Assembly (NCBI RefSeq): GCF_033304595.1
Contig: NZ_CP116341.1
Span: 2,027,001 to 2,091,000 of the forward strand
Length of the DNA stretch: 64,000 nt
Source of the DNA: Sporosarcina jeotgali
Lineage (GTDB): Bacteria; Bacillota; Bacilli; Bacillales_A; Planococcaceae
Reading direction: 5' to 3'
The translations under genes and the position numbers were made by a program. Below are positions 45,967 to 54,916 of this stretch, in pieces; positions within the stretch are counted from its first letter, which is position 1; each line of letters starts with the position of its first letter. The notes under the pieces were generated by a model that was not told the origin of the DNA, did not search any database, and saw only the letters and a program-made list of their open reading frames with translations.

Positions 45967-46584
45967 CCTGCTAAAACTTTTTTCAGGATGCGCTGTGTTT
46001 CGTTTCCAAGAAACGATGACACTTATAGTCAATCCCACACTGCAAACCGTAATGAGTGAGTGTACGAGTGAAATCGCAGGGACAGTTAAGCTGCCTGCTG
46101 TAACAATAATTGTGTCAAACAGCAGAATAATGAGACCCGAATTCGTTTGCAATCCTTTGGCTGTCAGTTGTGCCAGTAAATCTGTACCGCCGATACTGAT
46201 ACCTCGCCTCAACATGATTCCTGTTCCAATTCCAATGAGGATTCCTCCTAATGCACTGCTGGTAAATGGCTCAACCTGCAAGATGACTGCCATATCTCTA
46301 ATTGGTGCGAAAAAATCTATGACTAAAGCGGAAATCAACATGCCATGGATGCCGTTGTAGAAAAAAGGTCTGTAGACAAACCAAGTCAACAAAAAAATAG
46401 GGATGCTGATCAGTATAAAAGTCAAACCCACTTTCGTTCCAGTCACGTAGTGGACAATGAGACTGATTCCAAGCGCCCCGCCCTCCATCAACCCTTGAGG
46501 GATAAGAAACAAGTTCAAGCCCAATGCTAAAAAAACACTTCCTGCAAGCAATGCAAAACCCTTTTTAGCGCTTTCCAAATTCAC
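45961..46584 (-). CDS. YitT-family membrane protein, short form
   Basis: The 207-residue protein has five or six spans and the YitT segment RRGISIGGTDLLAQL. It lacks the C-terminal DUF2179 domain of full-length (about 280-residue) YitT proteins, so it corresponds to the shorter YitT/YczE-like class. Function unknown. Confidence 0.85.
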   Translation of the reverse strand: MNLESAKKGFALLAGSVFLALGLNLFLIPQGLMEGGALGISLIVHYVTGTKVGLTFILISIPIFLLTWFVYRPFFYNGIHGMLISALVIDFFAPIRDMAVILQVEPFTSSALGGILIGIGTGIMLRRGISIGGTDLLAQLTAKGLQTNSGLIILLFDTIIVTAGSLTVPAISLVHSLITVCSVGLTISVIVSWKRNTAHPEKSFSRL

Positions 46585-46647
46585 TCACCGCCTCGTTGTG
46601 TGTTGTACAACTATATGGCGGCAGTCAACCAGACTTGCCTAATCCGA

Positions 46648-46685
46648 TAAAAAAGTGCCGGCCATATAAAAATGGACGGCACTTT
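46648..46685. terminator. Terminator of the gltP-like gene
   Basis: An AAAGTGCCGGCCAT/ATGGACGGCACTTT stem with an A-run on its left end, so T-run on the minus strand, lies after the symporter gene. Confidence 0.85.
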
Positions 46686-46698
46686 ATCATGTAATCTA

Positions 46699-47934
46699 TT
46701 AGGAATTCACAGGTTGTTCAATCGGTTGAATTTCTCTTTCAGACCCCGCTACAATTACAGCAGCAGATGCGTCTCCTACAATGTTAACGGAGGTCCGCAT
46801 CATATCGAGTACGCGGTCGATGCCTGCAATGAGGGCAATGCCTTCAAGGGGCATGTTCACCGAGTTCAGGACCATTGCAAGCATAATCATGCCAGCTCCA
46901 GGGACACCTGCAGTGCCAATCGATGCGAGAACTGTCGTCAATACGACTGTCAGCAGCTGCAGGAACGTTAGCTGCAGGTCGAAGAATTGTGCGATGAACA
47001 CAACGGCAACCCCTTGATAAATTGCAGTCCCATCCATATTGATGGTGGCTCCAAGCGGCAATACAAAACTCGCGATACGTTTAGGCACGCCGAGATTTTC
47101 TGTTGTGTTCTTGATAGTAACAGGAAGTGTCCCAGCGCTGCTGGCTGTACTGAATGCAACCAGTGCAGCTGGGAAGATTCCTTTAAAGAAAGTAATCGGG
47201 CTGAGTTTCCCGATGGTCTTCACAGCAATTGAATATACGATTAGTGCATGCACAATACAAGCAATGTAAACGGCGATCACTACTTTTAATAATGGAAGTA
47301 ATACGGATAATCCATATTCCCCAACGACCGGCGCCATTAACCCCAAAATACCAAATGGAGCCACGCGCATGATAATACCTGTAATTTTGTACATAATTTC
47401 CGCGAATCCTTCAAAGAAAGTCAGCACAGGGGCCGCCTTTTCACCAATCATCGTAATAGCGATTCCGATGAACAAGGCAAAGAAAATGATCTGAAGAATA
47501 TTTCCTGACGCAAGTGCTTCAAAAGGATTGGTTGGGACAATGTTTAAGAACGTATCAATCGGGCTCTGCGGTTCAGCGACAGCAGCTTCCGGAATACTTC
47601 CCTCATCCGCCGTGATGTTGACCCCAGTTCCCGGATTGATCAGAAACGCTACTGCCAGACCAATTATGATTGCCACGGCTGTTGTGGATAAGTAGTACGC
47701 AATTGTTTTGACTCCAATTCGCCCCAGCTGTTTCGGATCTGACATACTTGCCACACCTACTACAAGTGTTGAAAGAATTAGAGGTGCAATGACAAATTTG
47801 ATTAGCCGCAGGAACAAATCACCGAGCGGTTGCAGGAAATCGATTTTACTCCCAAAAATACTTCCTAGAATAATAGCCAAAACAAATGCAGTAAAAATTT
47901 GTGTGACCAGGTTAAAACGTAATTTCAATTCCAT
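46699..47934 (-). CDS. Dicarboxylate/amino acid:cation symporter (GltP/DctA family)
   Basis: The 411-residue symporter has the hallmark SSAGTLPVT (HP1) and LPLGATINMDGTAIYQG motifs and MIMLAMVLNSVNMP near the C-terminus (HP2). It imports glutamate, aspartate or C4-dicarboxylates with H+ or Na+. ATG 47934 has GGGAGGG before it. Substrate not certain. Confidence 0.92.
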   Translation of the reverse strand: MELKLRFNLVTQIFTAFVLAIILGSIFGSKIDFLQPLGDLFLRLIKFVIAPLILSTLVVGVASMSDPKQLGRIGVKTIAYYLSTTAVAIIIGLAVAFLINPGTGVNITADEGSIPEAAVAEPQSPIDTFLNIVPTNPFEALASGNILQIIFFALFIGIAITMIGEKAAPVLTFFEGFAEIMYKITGIIMRVAPFGILGLMAPVVGEYGLSVLLPLLKVVIAVYIACIVHALIVYSIAVKTIGKLSPITFFKGIFPAALVAFSTASSAGTLPVTIKNTTENLGVPKRIASFVLPLGATINMDGTAIYQGVAVVFIAQFFDLQLTFLQLLTVVLTTVLASIGTAGVPGAGMIMLAMVLNSVNMPLEGIALIAGIDRVLDMMRTSVNIVGDASAAVIVAGSEREIQPIEQPVNS

Positions 47935-48009
47935 TCCCTCCCTTTTTCATTCGTCTTACACTGTATTCCAATGTATATGTATACATGCAAACGCTTTCAC
48001 CGGATACTA

Positions 48010-48056
48010 TGAAAAGAACCTTCTTGGGTGCGCCATCGCACCTAAGAAGGTTTTTG
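48010..48056. terminator. Terminator of the DUF4870 gene
   Basis: A stem pairs AACCTTCTTGGGTGCG with CGCACCTAAGAAGGTT. T-rich tails on both strands allow action on the minus-strand transcript. Confidence 0.8.
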
Positions 48057-48154
48057 CGTGTGCATTTCTAACCATAATAACTTTTCTAGTATAGAAATAC
48101 AACCACTATTTTTTTGCATATTCATGTGCTTCTTAAATTGATTTCCTATGCTGA

Positions 48155-48473
48155 TTAAAACCAGCGGCCCACGATTGGATAGTTATACGGCTCATCTTGC
48201 AGTGTTTTGATTATCGCGATGATCGGAATAACAAATATCATAATGACGAAGCCAATCAAAAACGGTATTCCAATAATGATAAACGACATGATGGATGCCA
48301 CAGCAATCAATGCCCACATAACTAATTGGAACAAAAGCGCTTGAATCGATAACCGTTTTATTTGATCATCCAGCTCTACAAAAAATGTCATGATGTATAT
48401 CGCAACCGGCACTAAGAATGGCGCAAAAAAAAGCACTGGCATGTATAAGAATCTTTAATCCTTTCGTTTCCAT
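48155..48473 (-). CDS. DUF4870 membrane protein with a frameshift at a T8 run
   Basis: From ATG 48473 (AAGGTG site 7 bp upstream) the minus strand encodes METKGLKILIHASAFF in one frame, but the remaining DUF4870 body (APFLVPVAIYIMTFF onward) is in the next frame after eight T (48425-48432). With seven T the 105-residue protein would be intact. The only in-frame methionine start for the body (48442) has no ribosome binding site. It is a sequencing error, a recent null, or a slippage-controlled gene. Confidence 0.8.
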
Positions 48474-48535
48474 AGGTTTTCACCTTTTCACTCGACCTTA
48501 GTAAACTTTACGAGTGAAACATAGAAAAGATTCAT

Positions 48536-49018
48536 TTATTTTGCTCCAAATGAGGCAGGCATGACAACTGCCACGACTTCTCCAGTCGCACATAAGTCTC
48601 CATCTGCAAAAACATCCACCGCAACTTTAAACTTCTTAGGATGAATTTCTTCCACTGTTCCAACCGCTTTCAATAGCGTCCCTTCTGGAGTTGGTTTTAC
48701 ATAATTCACGGACAACGAAGCAGTTACAAACCTCGGAGGAAGTTCCTCGTTGTCTGGTTCGAAACCATTCTTTCGATGAAGCGCCAACGAGGCAGACCCC
48801 GTGCCGTGACAATCTACCAGCGAAGCGATAATGCCTCCATAAACAAACCCGGGAATCGCTTTATGATCCGGCTCCGGCATATAATATGTAACCGTTTGGT
48901 CCCCATCCCAGCCAGTTCTGAATTGATGTCCTTCTTTGTTCAACCGCCCGCAGCCGTAACACCAAGAAAAGTCATCTGGGTAACGGTCTTGTATTGCACA
49001 CTCCACTTTTTGAACCAT
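48536..49018 (-). CDS. PaaI-like hotdog thioesterase
   Basis: The 160-residue protein has a hotdog-fold segment GFVYGGIIASLVDCHGTGSA (helix with catalytic Asp) and a conserved C-terminal strand. It probably hydrolyses an acyl-CoA. A short N-terminal CYGCG motif is notable. Monocistronic; no pathway context. Confidence 0.85.
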   Translation of the reverse strand: MVQKVECAIQDRYPDDFSWCYGCGRLNKEGHQFRTGWDGDQTVTYYMPEPDHKAIPGFVYGGIIASLVDCHGTGSASLALHRKNGFEPDNEELPPRFVTASLSVNYVKPTPEGTLLKAVGTVEEIHPKKFKVAVDVFADGDLCATGEVVAVVMPASFGAK

Positions 49019-49173
49019 TTTTATTCCCCCTATCGTATTTGCCTAACAGTATATCATAACAATTCTGAGAATTATTCATTAGGCTTTCGCATAGACTAGC
49101 GACGGAAACGAATACCACCTGATCATGAGCATGCGTATACTACACTATCGGACAATATAAGGAGGCATTTTCT

Positions 49174-49623
49174 ATGAAATTACGCGCATTTCTACTAGTT
49201 TTGCTACTCGCTGGAGGAGCTTATGCCATGATCCTTTCCATCAACGAATTCTCCTCAAAGACTTTTAACGAAGTGTTTCAAACATCCGAAGAACATGTGG
49301 TTCAACTTATTTTCACAAAACCTTCTTCAACAGGGATGACCCCGCCTGCTTGGGTTTCATCAGACAAAGAGCAGATTGCCAGTCTGTTAGAGTTTTTAAG
49401 TGATTATGAATTACAGAAAAAAGATTCACAAGAGCCGCTCGATGCCCTGAATTTTAACCAATTCACAATAAGTATTGAAGATCACGAAGAAAATCTTTTG
49501 ACCATCATGGTAGAAGATAATTTAATCGTCAATCAAAATGGAGATCAGTATATGCTGCTCGATGGACCATTGGATGCGGACTGGATGGTCAATTTCATCC
49601 TCTCGAGCACCCCTTCATCATGA
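49174..49623 (+). CDS. Exported hypothetical protein
   Basis: The 149-residue product has an N-terminal signal/anchor (LRAFLLVLLLAGGAYAMIL) and an acidic outer domain. ATG 49174 follows AAGGAGG. No family recognised; it lies upstream of pepF, in the same direction, with 88 bp between. Confidence 0.75.
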   Translation: MKLRAFLLVLLLAGGAYAMILSINEFSSKTFNEVFQTSEEHVVQLIFTKPSSTGMTPPAWVSSDKEQIASLLEFLSDYELQKKDSQEPLDALNFNQFTISIEDHEENLLTIMVEDNLIVNQNGDQYMLLDGPLDADWMVNFILSSTPSS

Positions 49624-49711
49624 ACAAAACACACTTTAAATCTTTGTACATTTCACTCTATTTGTTTTATACTGAAAATAGTTCAGAATTCGAAATAAGG
49701 GAGAGAGTTCA

Positions 49712-51538
49712 TTGGTTAAACAACTACCGCCTAGAATAGAAGTACCTCAAGAAGAAACGTGGAATTTACAAGATTTATTCCTATCTGAGGCTGATTATTC
49801 AGCAGCTTTAGAAATCTTACAATCTGATGTGACCGCATTTGCAAACAAGTTCCAAGGAAAAATTGAAACTGCAGAAGATGTTATCGCTGTTCTAAAAGAT
49901 TTTGAAGCCCTCTACATGCAGATCATTCCGCTTGGAACGTATACAAACTTAGCTGTAAGTGTTGACCAGACAAATGATGAAGCACAAATGAGAGATAGCC
50001 GCTTTGGTTCAATTTCTGCTAAAGTCGGCAGTCAGCTCTCTTTTGTCACAAGCGAACTGCTTGAGCTATCAGAAGAGGTTTTACAGTCCGCAATGGAGCA
50101 ATCAGATGAATATAGCCATTATCTAAAAGAATTGATCCGTGAGAAACAGTATCGTCTTCATCCGCAAGTAGAAAAAGCACTAGCTGCTTATTCTTCCGCT
50201 TTCGATGCCCCTTACGGATTGTATAATACGACTAAAATGGTCGACATGGATTTTCCGGACTTCACCGTTGATGGTCAATCGTATCCGTTAAGCTATGTCT
50301 CATTTGAAGGAGATTGGGAGTCTGAGCCGGATACGAAAAAACGCCGTGCCGCGTTCGATGCCTTTTCTGCAAAATTACGTGATTACCAGCACACGACTGC
50401 TAAAACGTATGATTCTCACTTGCAACTTGAGAAAATCACATCTGATTTACGCGGATATGAAAGCGTGACAGACTACTTGCTGTTCAACCAAGAAGTCGAT
50501 CAATCAATGTATCACCGTCAAATCGATTTGATCACCCAAGAGCTGGCACCCCATATGCGTAAGTATGCAAAACTGCTTCAAGAAGTGAATGGGCTCGACA
50601 AAATGACGTTCGCTGACTTGAAAGCACCTTTAGATGCAACGTACGAACCGAAGATCACGGTTGAAGAATCCAAGAAATATATTAATGATGCACTGGCAAT
50701 AATGGGTCCTGATTATTTGGATATGGTGAAACGTTCGTATGACGAACGCTGGACTGATTTCGCACAGAACAAAGGTAAAGCGACAGGTGCTTTTTGTTCC
50801 AGTCCTTACGGTACACATCCGTATATCCTGATTTCTTGGACTGGCAGCATGGAAGATGTTTTCGTCCTTGCTCACGAATTAGGCCACGCTGGACATTTCT
50901 ACAATGCCCATAAACATCAAAACGTGTTCAACTCTCGTCCATCGACGTATTTCATCGAAGCACCATCGACGATGAATGAAATGCTCGTCGCTAACCATCT
51001 TCTTTCGAATTCAGAAGACTTGAAGTTCAAACGCTGGGTCATTTCATCGATCATTTCACGTACGTATTATCATAACTTCGTAACTCACTTATTAGAAGCC
51101 GCTTACCAGCGAAAAGTATATGAAAAAATCGATGCAGGCGGCAGTGTCAACGCATCCATTTTAAACGAGCTGAAACGCGGTGTTCTAGAAGAGTTCTGGG
51201 GAGACACTGTGGAAATCAATGAAGGCGCTGAGCTTACGTGGATGCGTCAACCGCACTACTATATGGGGCTGTATCCATATACGTACAGTGCAGGACTTAC
51301 GATTTCAACAGAAGTGGCAAAACGCGTGTTGAATGAAGGTCAGCCAGCAGTAGATGATTGGTTGAAAGTGCTTCAAGCAGGCGGTACAAAGACGCCAGCT
51401 GAACTTTCAAAAATGGCAGGTGTCGATATTACAACTGACGAGCCACTGCGTAATACGATTGCGTATATCGGTGATCTCATTGATCAATTGGTTCAGCTTA
51501 CAGAAGAAATCAATGCAGAAGCACAACTTGCCAAGTAA
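49712..51538 (+). CDS. pepF: Oligoendopeptidase F
   Basis: The 608-residue M3B metallopeptidase has the zinc site VLAHELGHAGHFY (HEXXH) near residue 387 and the downstream Glu in EAPSTMNE. It degrades intracellular oligopeptides. It starts at TTG 49712 after AGGGAGAG. Monocistronic with a terminator. Confidence 0.95.
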   Translation: MVKQLPPRIEVPQEETWNLQDLFLSEADYSAALEILQSDVTAFANKFQGKIETAEDVIAVLKDFEALYMQIIPLGTYTNLAVSVDQTNDEAQMRDSRFGSISAKVGSQLSFVTSELLELSEEVLQSAMEQSDEYSHYLKELIREKQYRLHPQVEKALAAYSSAFDAPYGLYNTTKMVDMDFPDFTVDGQSYPLSYVSFEGDWESEPDTKKRRAAFDAFSAKLRDYQHTTAKTYDSHLQLEKITSDLRGYESVTDYLLFNQEVDQSMYHRQIDLITQELAPHMRKYAKLLQEVNGLDKMTFADLKAPLDATYEPKITVEESKKYINDALAIMGPDYLDMVKRSYDERWTDFAQNKGKATGAFCSSPYGTHPYILISWTGSMEDVFVLAHELGHAGHFYNAHKHQNVFNSRPSTYFIEAPSTMNEMLVANHLLSNSEDLKFKRWVISSIISRTYYHNFVTHLLEAAYQRKVYEKIDAGGSVNASILNELKRGVLEEFWGDTVEINEGAELTWMRQPHYYMGLYPYTYSAGLTISTEVAKRVLNEGQPAVDDWLKVLQAGGTKTPAELSKMAGVDITTDEPLRNTIAYIGDLIDQLVQLTEEINAEAQLAK

Positions 51539-51559
51539 TCACAATTCAAACTAATATAC

Positions 51560-51598
51560 ACAAAAAGCAGCGGCTGCCGTAGCCGTTGCTTTTTTGTA
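51560..51598 (+). terminator. pepF terminator
   Basis: An AAAAAGCAGCGGCT/AGCCGTTGCTTTTT stem with a T-run. Confidence 0.88.
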
Positions 51599-51624
51599 TA
51601 CTGCGGATGTAACTCGTTGATTCA

Positions 51625-51927
51625 TCACTCACACGAATCGACTAACTCCCAAAATTGAGCTGCGGCTTTTGAAACACTCTCATCCTTAGTTTTGATCATC
51701 ACGGGTTTAACTCGAATATCAAAGTTTTTTAATTCGTGAATCATTCATTGTTCCATTGGCACTGCATATGCAACTCGCGGGATTATGGATAATCCTAATC
51801 CTCTGCTAACCATGGCAGTAACAGTTGTCAGGTCCTTATTTTGTTGGAAAAATACTAGGTCTGTGAATGCCGCGTTTTCAACAGCCGCTCCAACAATGGA
51901 TTTATAAAGGTAAGAAAGAGTTAACAA
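51625..51927 (-). pseudogene. LysR-type regulator, C-terminal remnant
   Basis: On the minus strand the segment TAMVSRGLGLSIIPRVAYAV is a typical LysR effector-domain end. An in-frame TGA follows VPMEQ, after which the same frame continues ELKNFDIRVKPVMIKT and ends KAAAQFWELVDSCE. The DNA-binding half is missing. This is a decayed gene. Confidence 0.8.
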
Positions 51928-52057
51928 TAGAAGAAAAAGAAGTTGTAGAACCTTAAAATAACATCAGCTTAATGGACATTAGGCTGATGTTTTTGTATTA
52001 CCGATGGTTCTCCTTGAAGACGAGTTCAAAGACTCACACGGCTTTTATGTACGGATT

Positions 52058-52324
52058 TCACCTAACCAACTCTTGAATTCCCATTAAAAGAGGTGCATAT
52101 ACAATGAACGGAATTAACAAGATGACTGCACCTGCTTTTTTTATGCCCTTTTGCAACAGCAAAAGAGAAAGTAAATAAAATAACGGATAAATAATAAAGG
52201 CAATGATCAAAATTCCATCGATTATTTGATACAATTCATGTGTCCACACTGTTAAAAAGGCCAAGGATACCCATTCCATAATGCTAAAACCAATAACTGC
52301 AATCCATAATGTTTTAAGCGTCAC
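52058..52324 (-). CDS. Small membrane protein
   Basis: The 88-residue product has about three hydrophobic spans. GTG 52324 is favoured as GGGGGGAG lies 5 bp upstream; the frame is open further but without a site. Function unknown. Confidence 0.65.
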   Translation of the reverse strand: MTLKTLWIAVIGFSIMEWVSLAFLTVWTHELYQIIDGILIIAFIIYPLFYLLSLLLLQKGIKKAGAVILLIPFIVYAPLLMGIQELVR

Positions 52325-52559
52325 GACTTCTCCCCCCTGATTGTTGACTGTGTGCAATTCTTTCAAGTGTGTCCCGCATAAAATAGCGATTATAATGTTT
52401 GGTGCAATCTTAAATTGCAGTAATTTAATCGGTCCTTAAACCTTCTTAGATATTGAATTCTTTTTCTGATTTGAAATGAATTGAGTGCACGCTTGTGTGT
52501 TAGAGCATTTGCTTATAAAAAAAACGCAACTGATAGTTTTAGATGATTTTTTGATTTTT
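52325..52559. other. Intergenic, nothing recognised
   Basis: Between two minus-strand small genes; no hairpin or repeat box was identified. Confidence 0.35.
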
Positions 52560-52736
52560 TTATCCTTCTAGTTTGTTAGTCGATGTTTTTAATAGTTGTG
52601 CTGAATTATCGAGATAGATATCTAAGTACGTGCTATCAGTAAACTTTATAACTACAGCATTAGCAGTCACAGCAACATCGGAAACTGTCTTACCTATCAG
52701 CTTTTCAGGTGTGACGTTAAAATCATTTTTTTCCAC
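52560..52736 (-). CDS. Small soluble protein of unknown function (58 aa)
   Basis: GTG 52736 lies behind AAGGATGGGA and opens a 58-codon frame ending in TAA at 52560. The product (NDFNVTPEKLIGKTVSDVAV then VVIKFTDSTYLDIYLDN) looks like a compact alpha/beta domain. A spacer half-box and hairpin copy C lie upstream. Function unknown. Confidence 0.7.
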   Translation of the reverse strand: MEKNDFNVTPEKLIGKTVSDVAVTANAVVIKFTDSTYLDIYLDNSAQLLKTSTNKLEG

Positions 52737-52815
52737 AATAATCCCATCCTTTCATTTACACTTTATTTAAAGGTGATTCTATAAATCGGCTTCCACAAAA
52801 CGACTAGTTTTGACA

Positions 52816-53020
52816 TGGCCGTGTTTCGGAAACGCACCCATATCTGGGATAGTGTTAAGCACGTTGATTTGCGTTCCAGCCGTACGCTTTCCGGAGGGCG
52901 TGGCTTGAGCCGCTTCCTTCGCTTCGCTACGTCCAGGGTCTCAAGGCTCACGCTGATCCTTTCGGAGTCGACGGCTTGCACTCCAATCAACTAAGGGTGT
53001 ATTACCAAAGAATCGCACCC
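52816..53020. repeat. Hairpin repeat, copy C, with spacer boxes
   Basis: The core at 52863-52991 is nearly identical to copies A and B 34 kb away (one extra base near 52945). GCACCC boxes sit exactly 23 nt away on each side (52834-52839 and 53015-53020). A TGGCCG box precedes at 52816, here only 12 nt from the first GCACCC. Confidence 0.95.
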
Positions 53021-53064
53021 GATTACTTAAATCAACTTTTTCCTTAAACTCACATTACACAGAT

Positions 53065-53535
53065 TTATACTTTTTTATAAATTCTGCTGTATGCACTAAA
53101 GAACAAAAAACCTAAGAAACAACTAACTGTATTTAAAATAATATCATCTACATCAAAAGATCCTAAATATGCAAAAAACTGAATGCATTCAATACTTAAT
53201 ATCAGCAGGAAGCAGGTGAACATTGTTTTAATCATTCTTCTTTGAGAACTGAAAGCCATTGGAATTAAAAATCCCATTGGAATAAAAGGAATGATATTAC
53301 CCAATATATTTAGAAATGCGACACCGAAACTCAAATCAGTTAGGTACATCCTAACTGTCTGGAATGGTATTAAATTATAATTCGATCCACCTTCAGCTCT
53401 TCTCATAATATTCATTTGCACAGTATTAATAGTGTGGTTTATATTTCCGTTAAACTTAACGACAACGAAATTTATTACCAATACGATGTAAATACCAAAG
53501 ATGAATTTCCAATAACCTTTTCTCAAATGAAACAC
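53065..53535 (-). CDS. VanZ-family membrane protein
   Basis: The 156-residue protein has four to five spans and the VanZ-like pattern NILGNIIPFIPMGFLIP and ECIQFF.. DVDDIILNT. VanZ proteins are linked to low-level glycopeptide resistance or envelope functions; the actual role here is unknown. A TGGCCC box lies 25 bp upstream. Confidence 0.88.
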   Translation of the reverse strand: MFHLRKGYWKFIFGIYIVLVINFVVVKFNGNINHTINTVQMNIMRRAEGGSNYNLIPFQTVRMYLTDLSFGVAFLNILGNIIPFIPMGFLIPMAFSSQRRMIKTMFTCFLLILSIECIQFFAYLGSFDVDDIILNTVSCFLGFLFFSAYSRIYKKV

Positions 53536-53559
53536 TCCATATTCTTAAAACACTTAATC

Positions 53560-53751
53560 TGGCCCGATTCTGGATTTAGCTTTATACATACTACTTTCCG
53601 TTGCTTGGAGTGCAGGCGCCGACTCCCAGAGGATGTGAGTCTTGAGATCCCTCTGTGTCGCGCTTTTTACGACCGAGGAGGCTCAAGTCACGCCATCGGG
53701 AAAGCGTGCGCCGGAACGGAAAGCTACTATTCGTATACTATTTTCTGGCCC
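53560..53751. repeat. Diverged, inverted hairpin repeat, copy D
   Basis: Core 53594-53723 runs from CTTTCCGTTGCTTGG to AACGGAAAG and, read on the minus strand, matches copies A-C over much of its length (CGCTTTCC, GGCGTG, CTTGAGCC, GAGTCGGCG, GCACTCCA). TGGCCC boxes flank it at 53560 and 53746, whereas copies A-C are flanked by GCACCC. Confidence 0.8.
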
Positions 53752-53760
53752 TTTTTTTAA

Positions 53761-53982
53761 TACCTGAATAATCAGCTGTTTTCTAGTGTAACATATTTCC
53801 ATTTAATTGAGTATCGATATATGAATTTAGATGGGTTAGGTTTTTTGGATGCCTGCTAGGTTTCTGCTGATATTTAAAAACTTCAACCTTTAGTTAAAAC
53901 TGCACCTCTAAGTGCTCATTGCGACTGCAACAGTTGATCAAAAGCAAATTATTTAACGGTCCCTAAACTGCTTTTGCGACAG
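53761..53982. other. Intergenic, nothing recognised
   Basis: AT-rich sequence after hairpin copy D; no gene seen. Confidence 0.35.
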
Positions 53983-54023
53983 AAAAAACGCATGATCCGA
54001 TCAAGCCGGATCATGCGTTTTTT
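53983..54023. terminator. Terminator of the DUF2269-like operon
   Basis: An AAAACGCATGATCCG/CGGATCATGCGTTTT stem with T-runs on both strands. Confidence 0.88.
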
Positions 54024-54062
54024 ATTTAAGTCATTCATTTGTTGCTGCTGTTGCTTTTCACT

Positions 54063-54503
54063 TCACCAAAATGTAGGTTTGGCCACCATTAGATAGAGCA
54101 TAATTAGAAGTAATCCTATGTACCGCCACGATGTATTCAGCAGCTTCTTTAACAGTTCTTCCCGGTTTTCCGGTTCTTTTGGGAATCGGTTCAAAACAAC
54201 TGAAAAACCGCTGGCCAGAAATACAATCGATAGCATCATAATGCCTAGTGTAACAATCACCCAAGAGGTATACCACGCCCATGGCCCAATCAAGATCAGA
54301 AGTACTCCGGAAACTACAAGCACATGACCCGCGTGCATCACAAAGCGAGTAGTCCATTTGAATAATGAAAGTAACGCCTTTTCCTCACTCAAAACTGCTT
54401 TGCGGACACGTGAAATAATCGGGAATAACAGAAATAACGGTCCTACAGATGCTACAGCTGATACTACATGAATGTAGACGATGACTGTATATAAGAAGCC
54501 CAT
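54063..54503 (-). CDS. DUF2269-like membrane protein
   Basis: The 146-residue product has four spans and a pattern (YIHVVSAVASVGPLFLLFPI with an early His, FVMHAGHVLVVSGVLLI) consistent with DUF2269 and related cytochrome-like membrane proteins. Conserved histidines could bind haem or metal. It is the last gene of a minus-strand group after the ASCH and FixH-like genes. Confidence 0.75.
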   Translation of the reverse strand: MGFLYTVIVYIHVVSAVASVGPLFLLFPIISRVRKAVLSEEKALLSLFKWTTRFVMHAGHVLVVSGVLLILIGPWAWYTSWVIVTLGIMMLSIVFLASGFSVVLNRFPKEPENREELLKKLLNTSWRYIGLLLIMLYLMVAKPTFW

Positions 54504-54513
54504 GTCAATTCCA

Positions 54514-54843
54514 TCAATTCTTTACGGGAGAAAACTCGTGCACCCATACTTTCATTGTTGGAATCCATTTCATTCCCTCATGCATATCAAGAATCGATTG
54601 CTTGTATGCGTCCAAATTCTCAAAACCTTCTTGGCGAGCATGTTCTTCAGTAACTTCACCGAGTGATTGTTGATAAAGTGAATCCACTTTAAATTCTTTA
54701 CCCTCTAACTCCATGATTTCACCAGGATATGCGTAAACGCCATTTCTTCGAGTTGCAGTCTTTTTACCTTCCAGAACTTTCTTTACATCTGCTGGTACAG
54801 TAATAAGTCTTTCAACGGAACATGTTTTTTCTGGATAATCCAT
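54514..54843 (-). CDS. ASCH-domain-like protein
   Basis: The 109-residue product (VERLITVPADVKKVLEGKKT followed by ATRR) resembles ASCH domains, RNA- or nucleotide-associated folds. ATG 54843 is chosen because GAGGGA lies 8 bp upstream; the frame is open to 54912 without a site. Family assignment is tentative. Confidence 0.7.
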   Translation of the reverse strand: MDYPEKTCSVERLITVPADVKKVLEGKKTATRRNGVYAYPGEIMELEGKEFKVDSLYQQSLGEVTEEHARQEGFENLDAYKQSILDMHEGMKWIPTMKVWVHEFSPVKN

Positions 54844-54916
54844 TCTTAAATCCCTCATTTCGTCTATTTCTTTCATTATATATGGTAGCTGAGTAAATTT
54901 CGAATCGGACACTCTA

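Noticed and set aside
52763..52990. 75-codon minus-strand frame in hairpin copy C
   Set aside because: It is a translation of the repeat itself; copies A and B do not keep it as a gene.
53416..53760. 114-codon plus-strand frame over hairpin copy D
   Set aside because: It runs antisense to the VanZ gene and through the repeat; no ribosome binding site or coding character.
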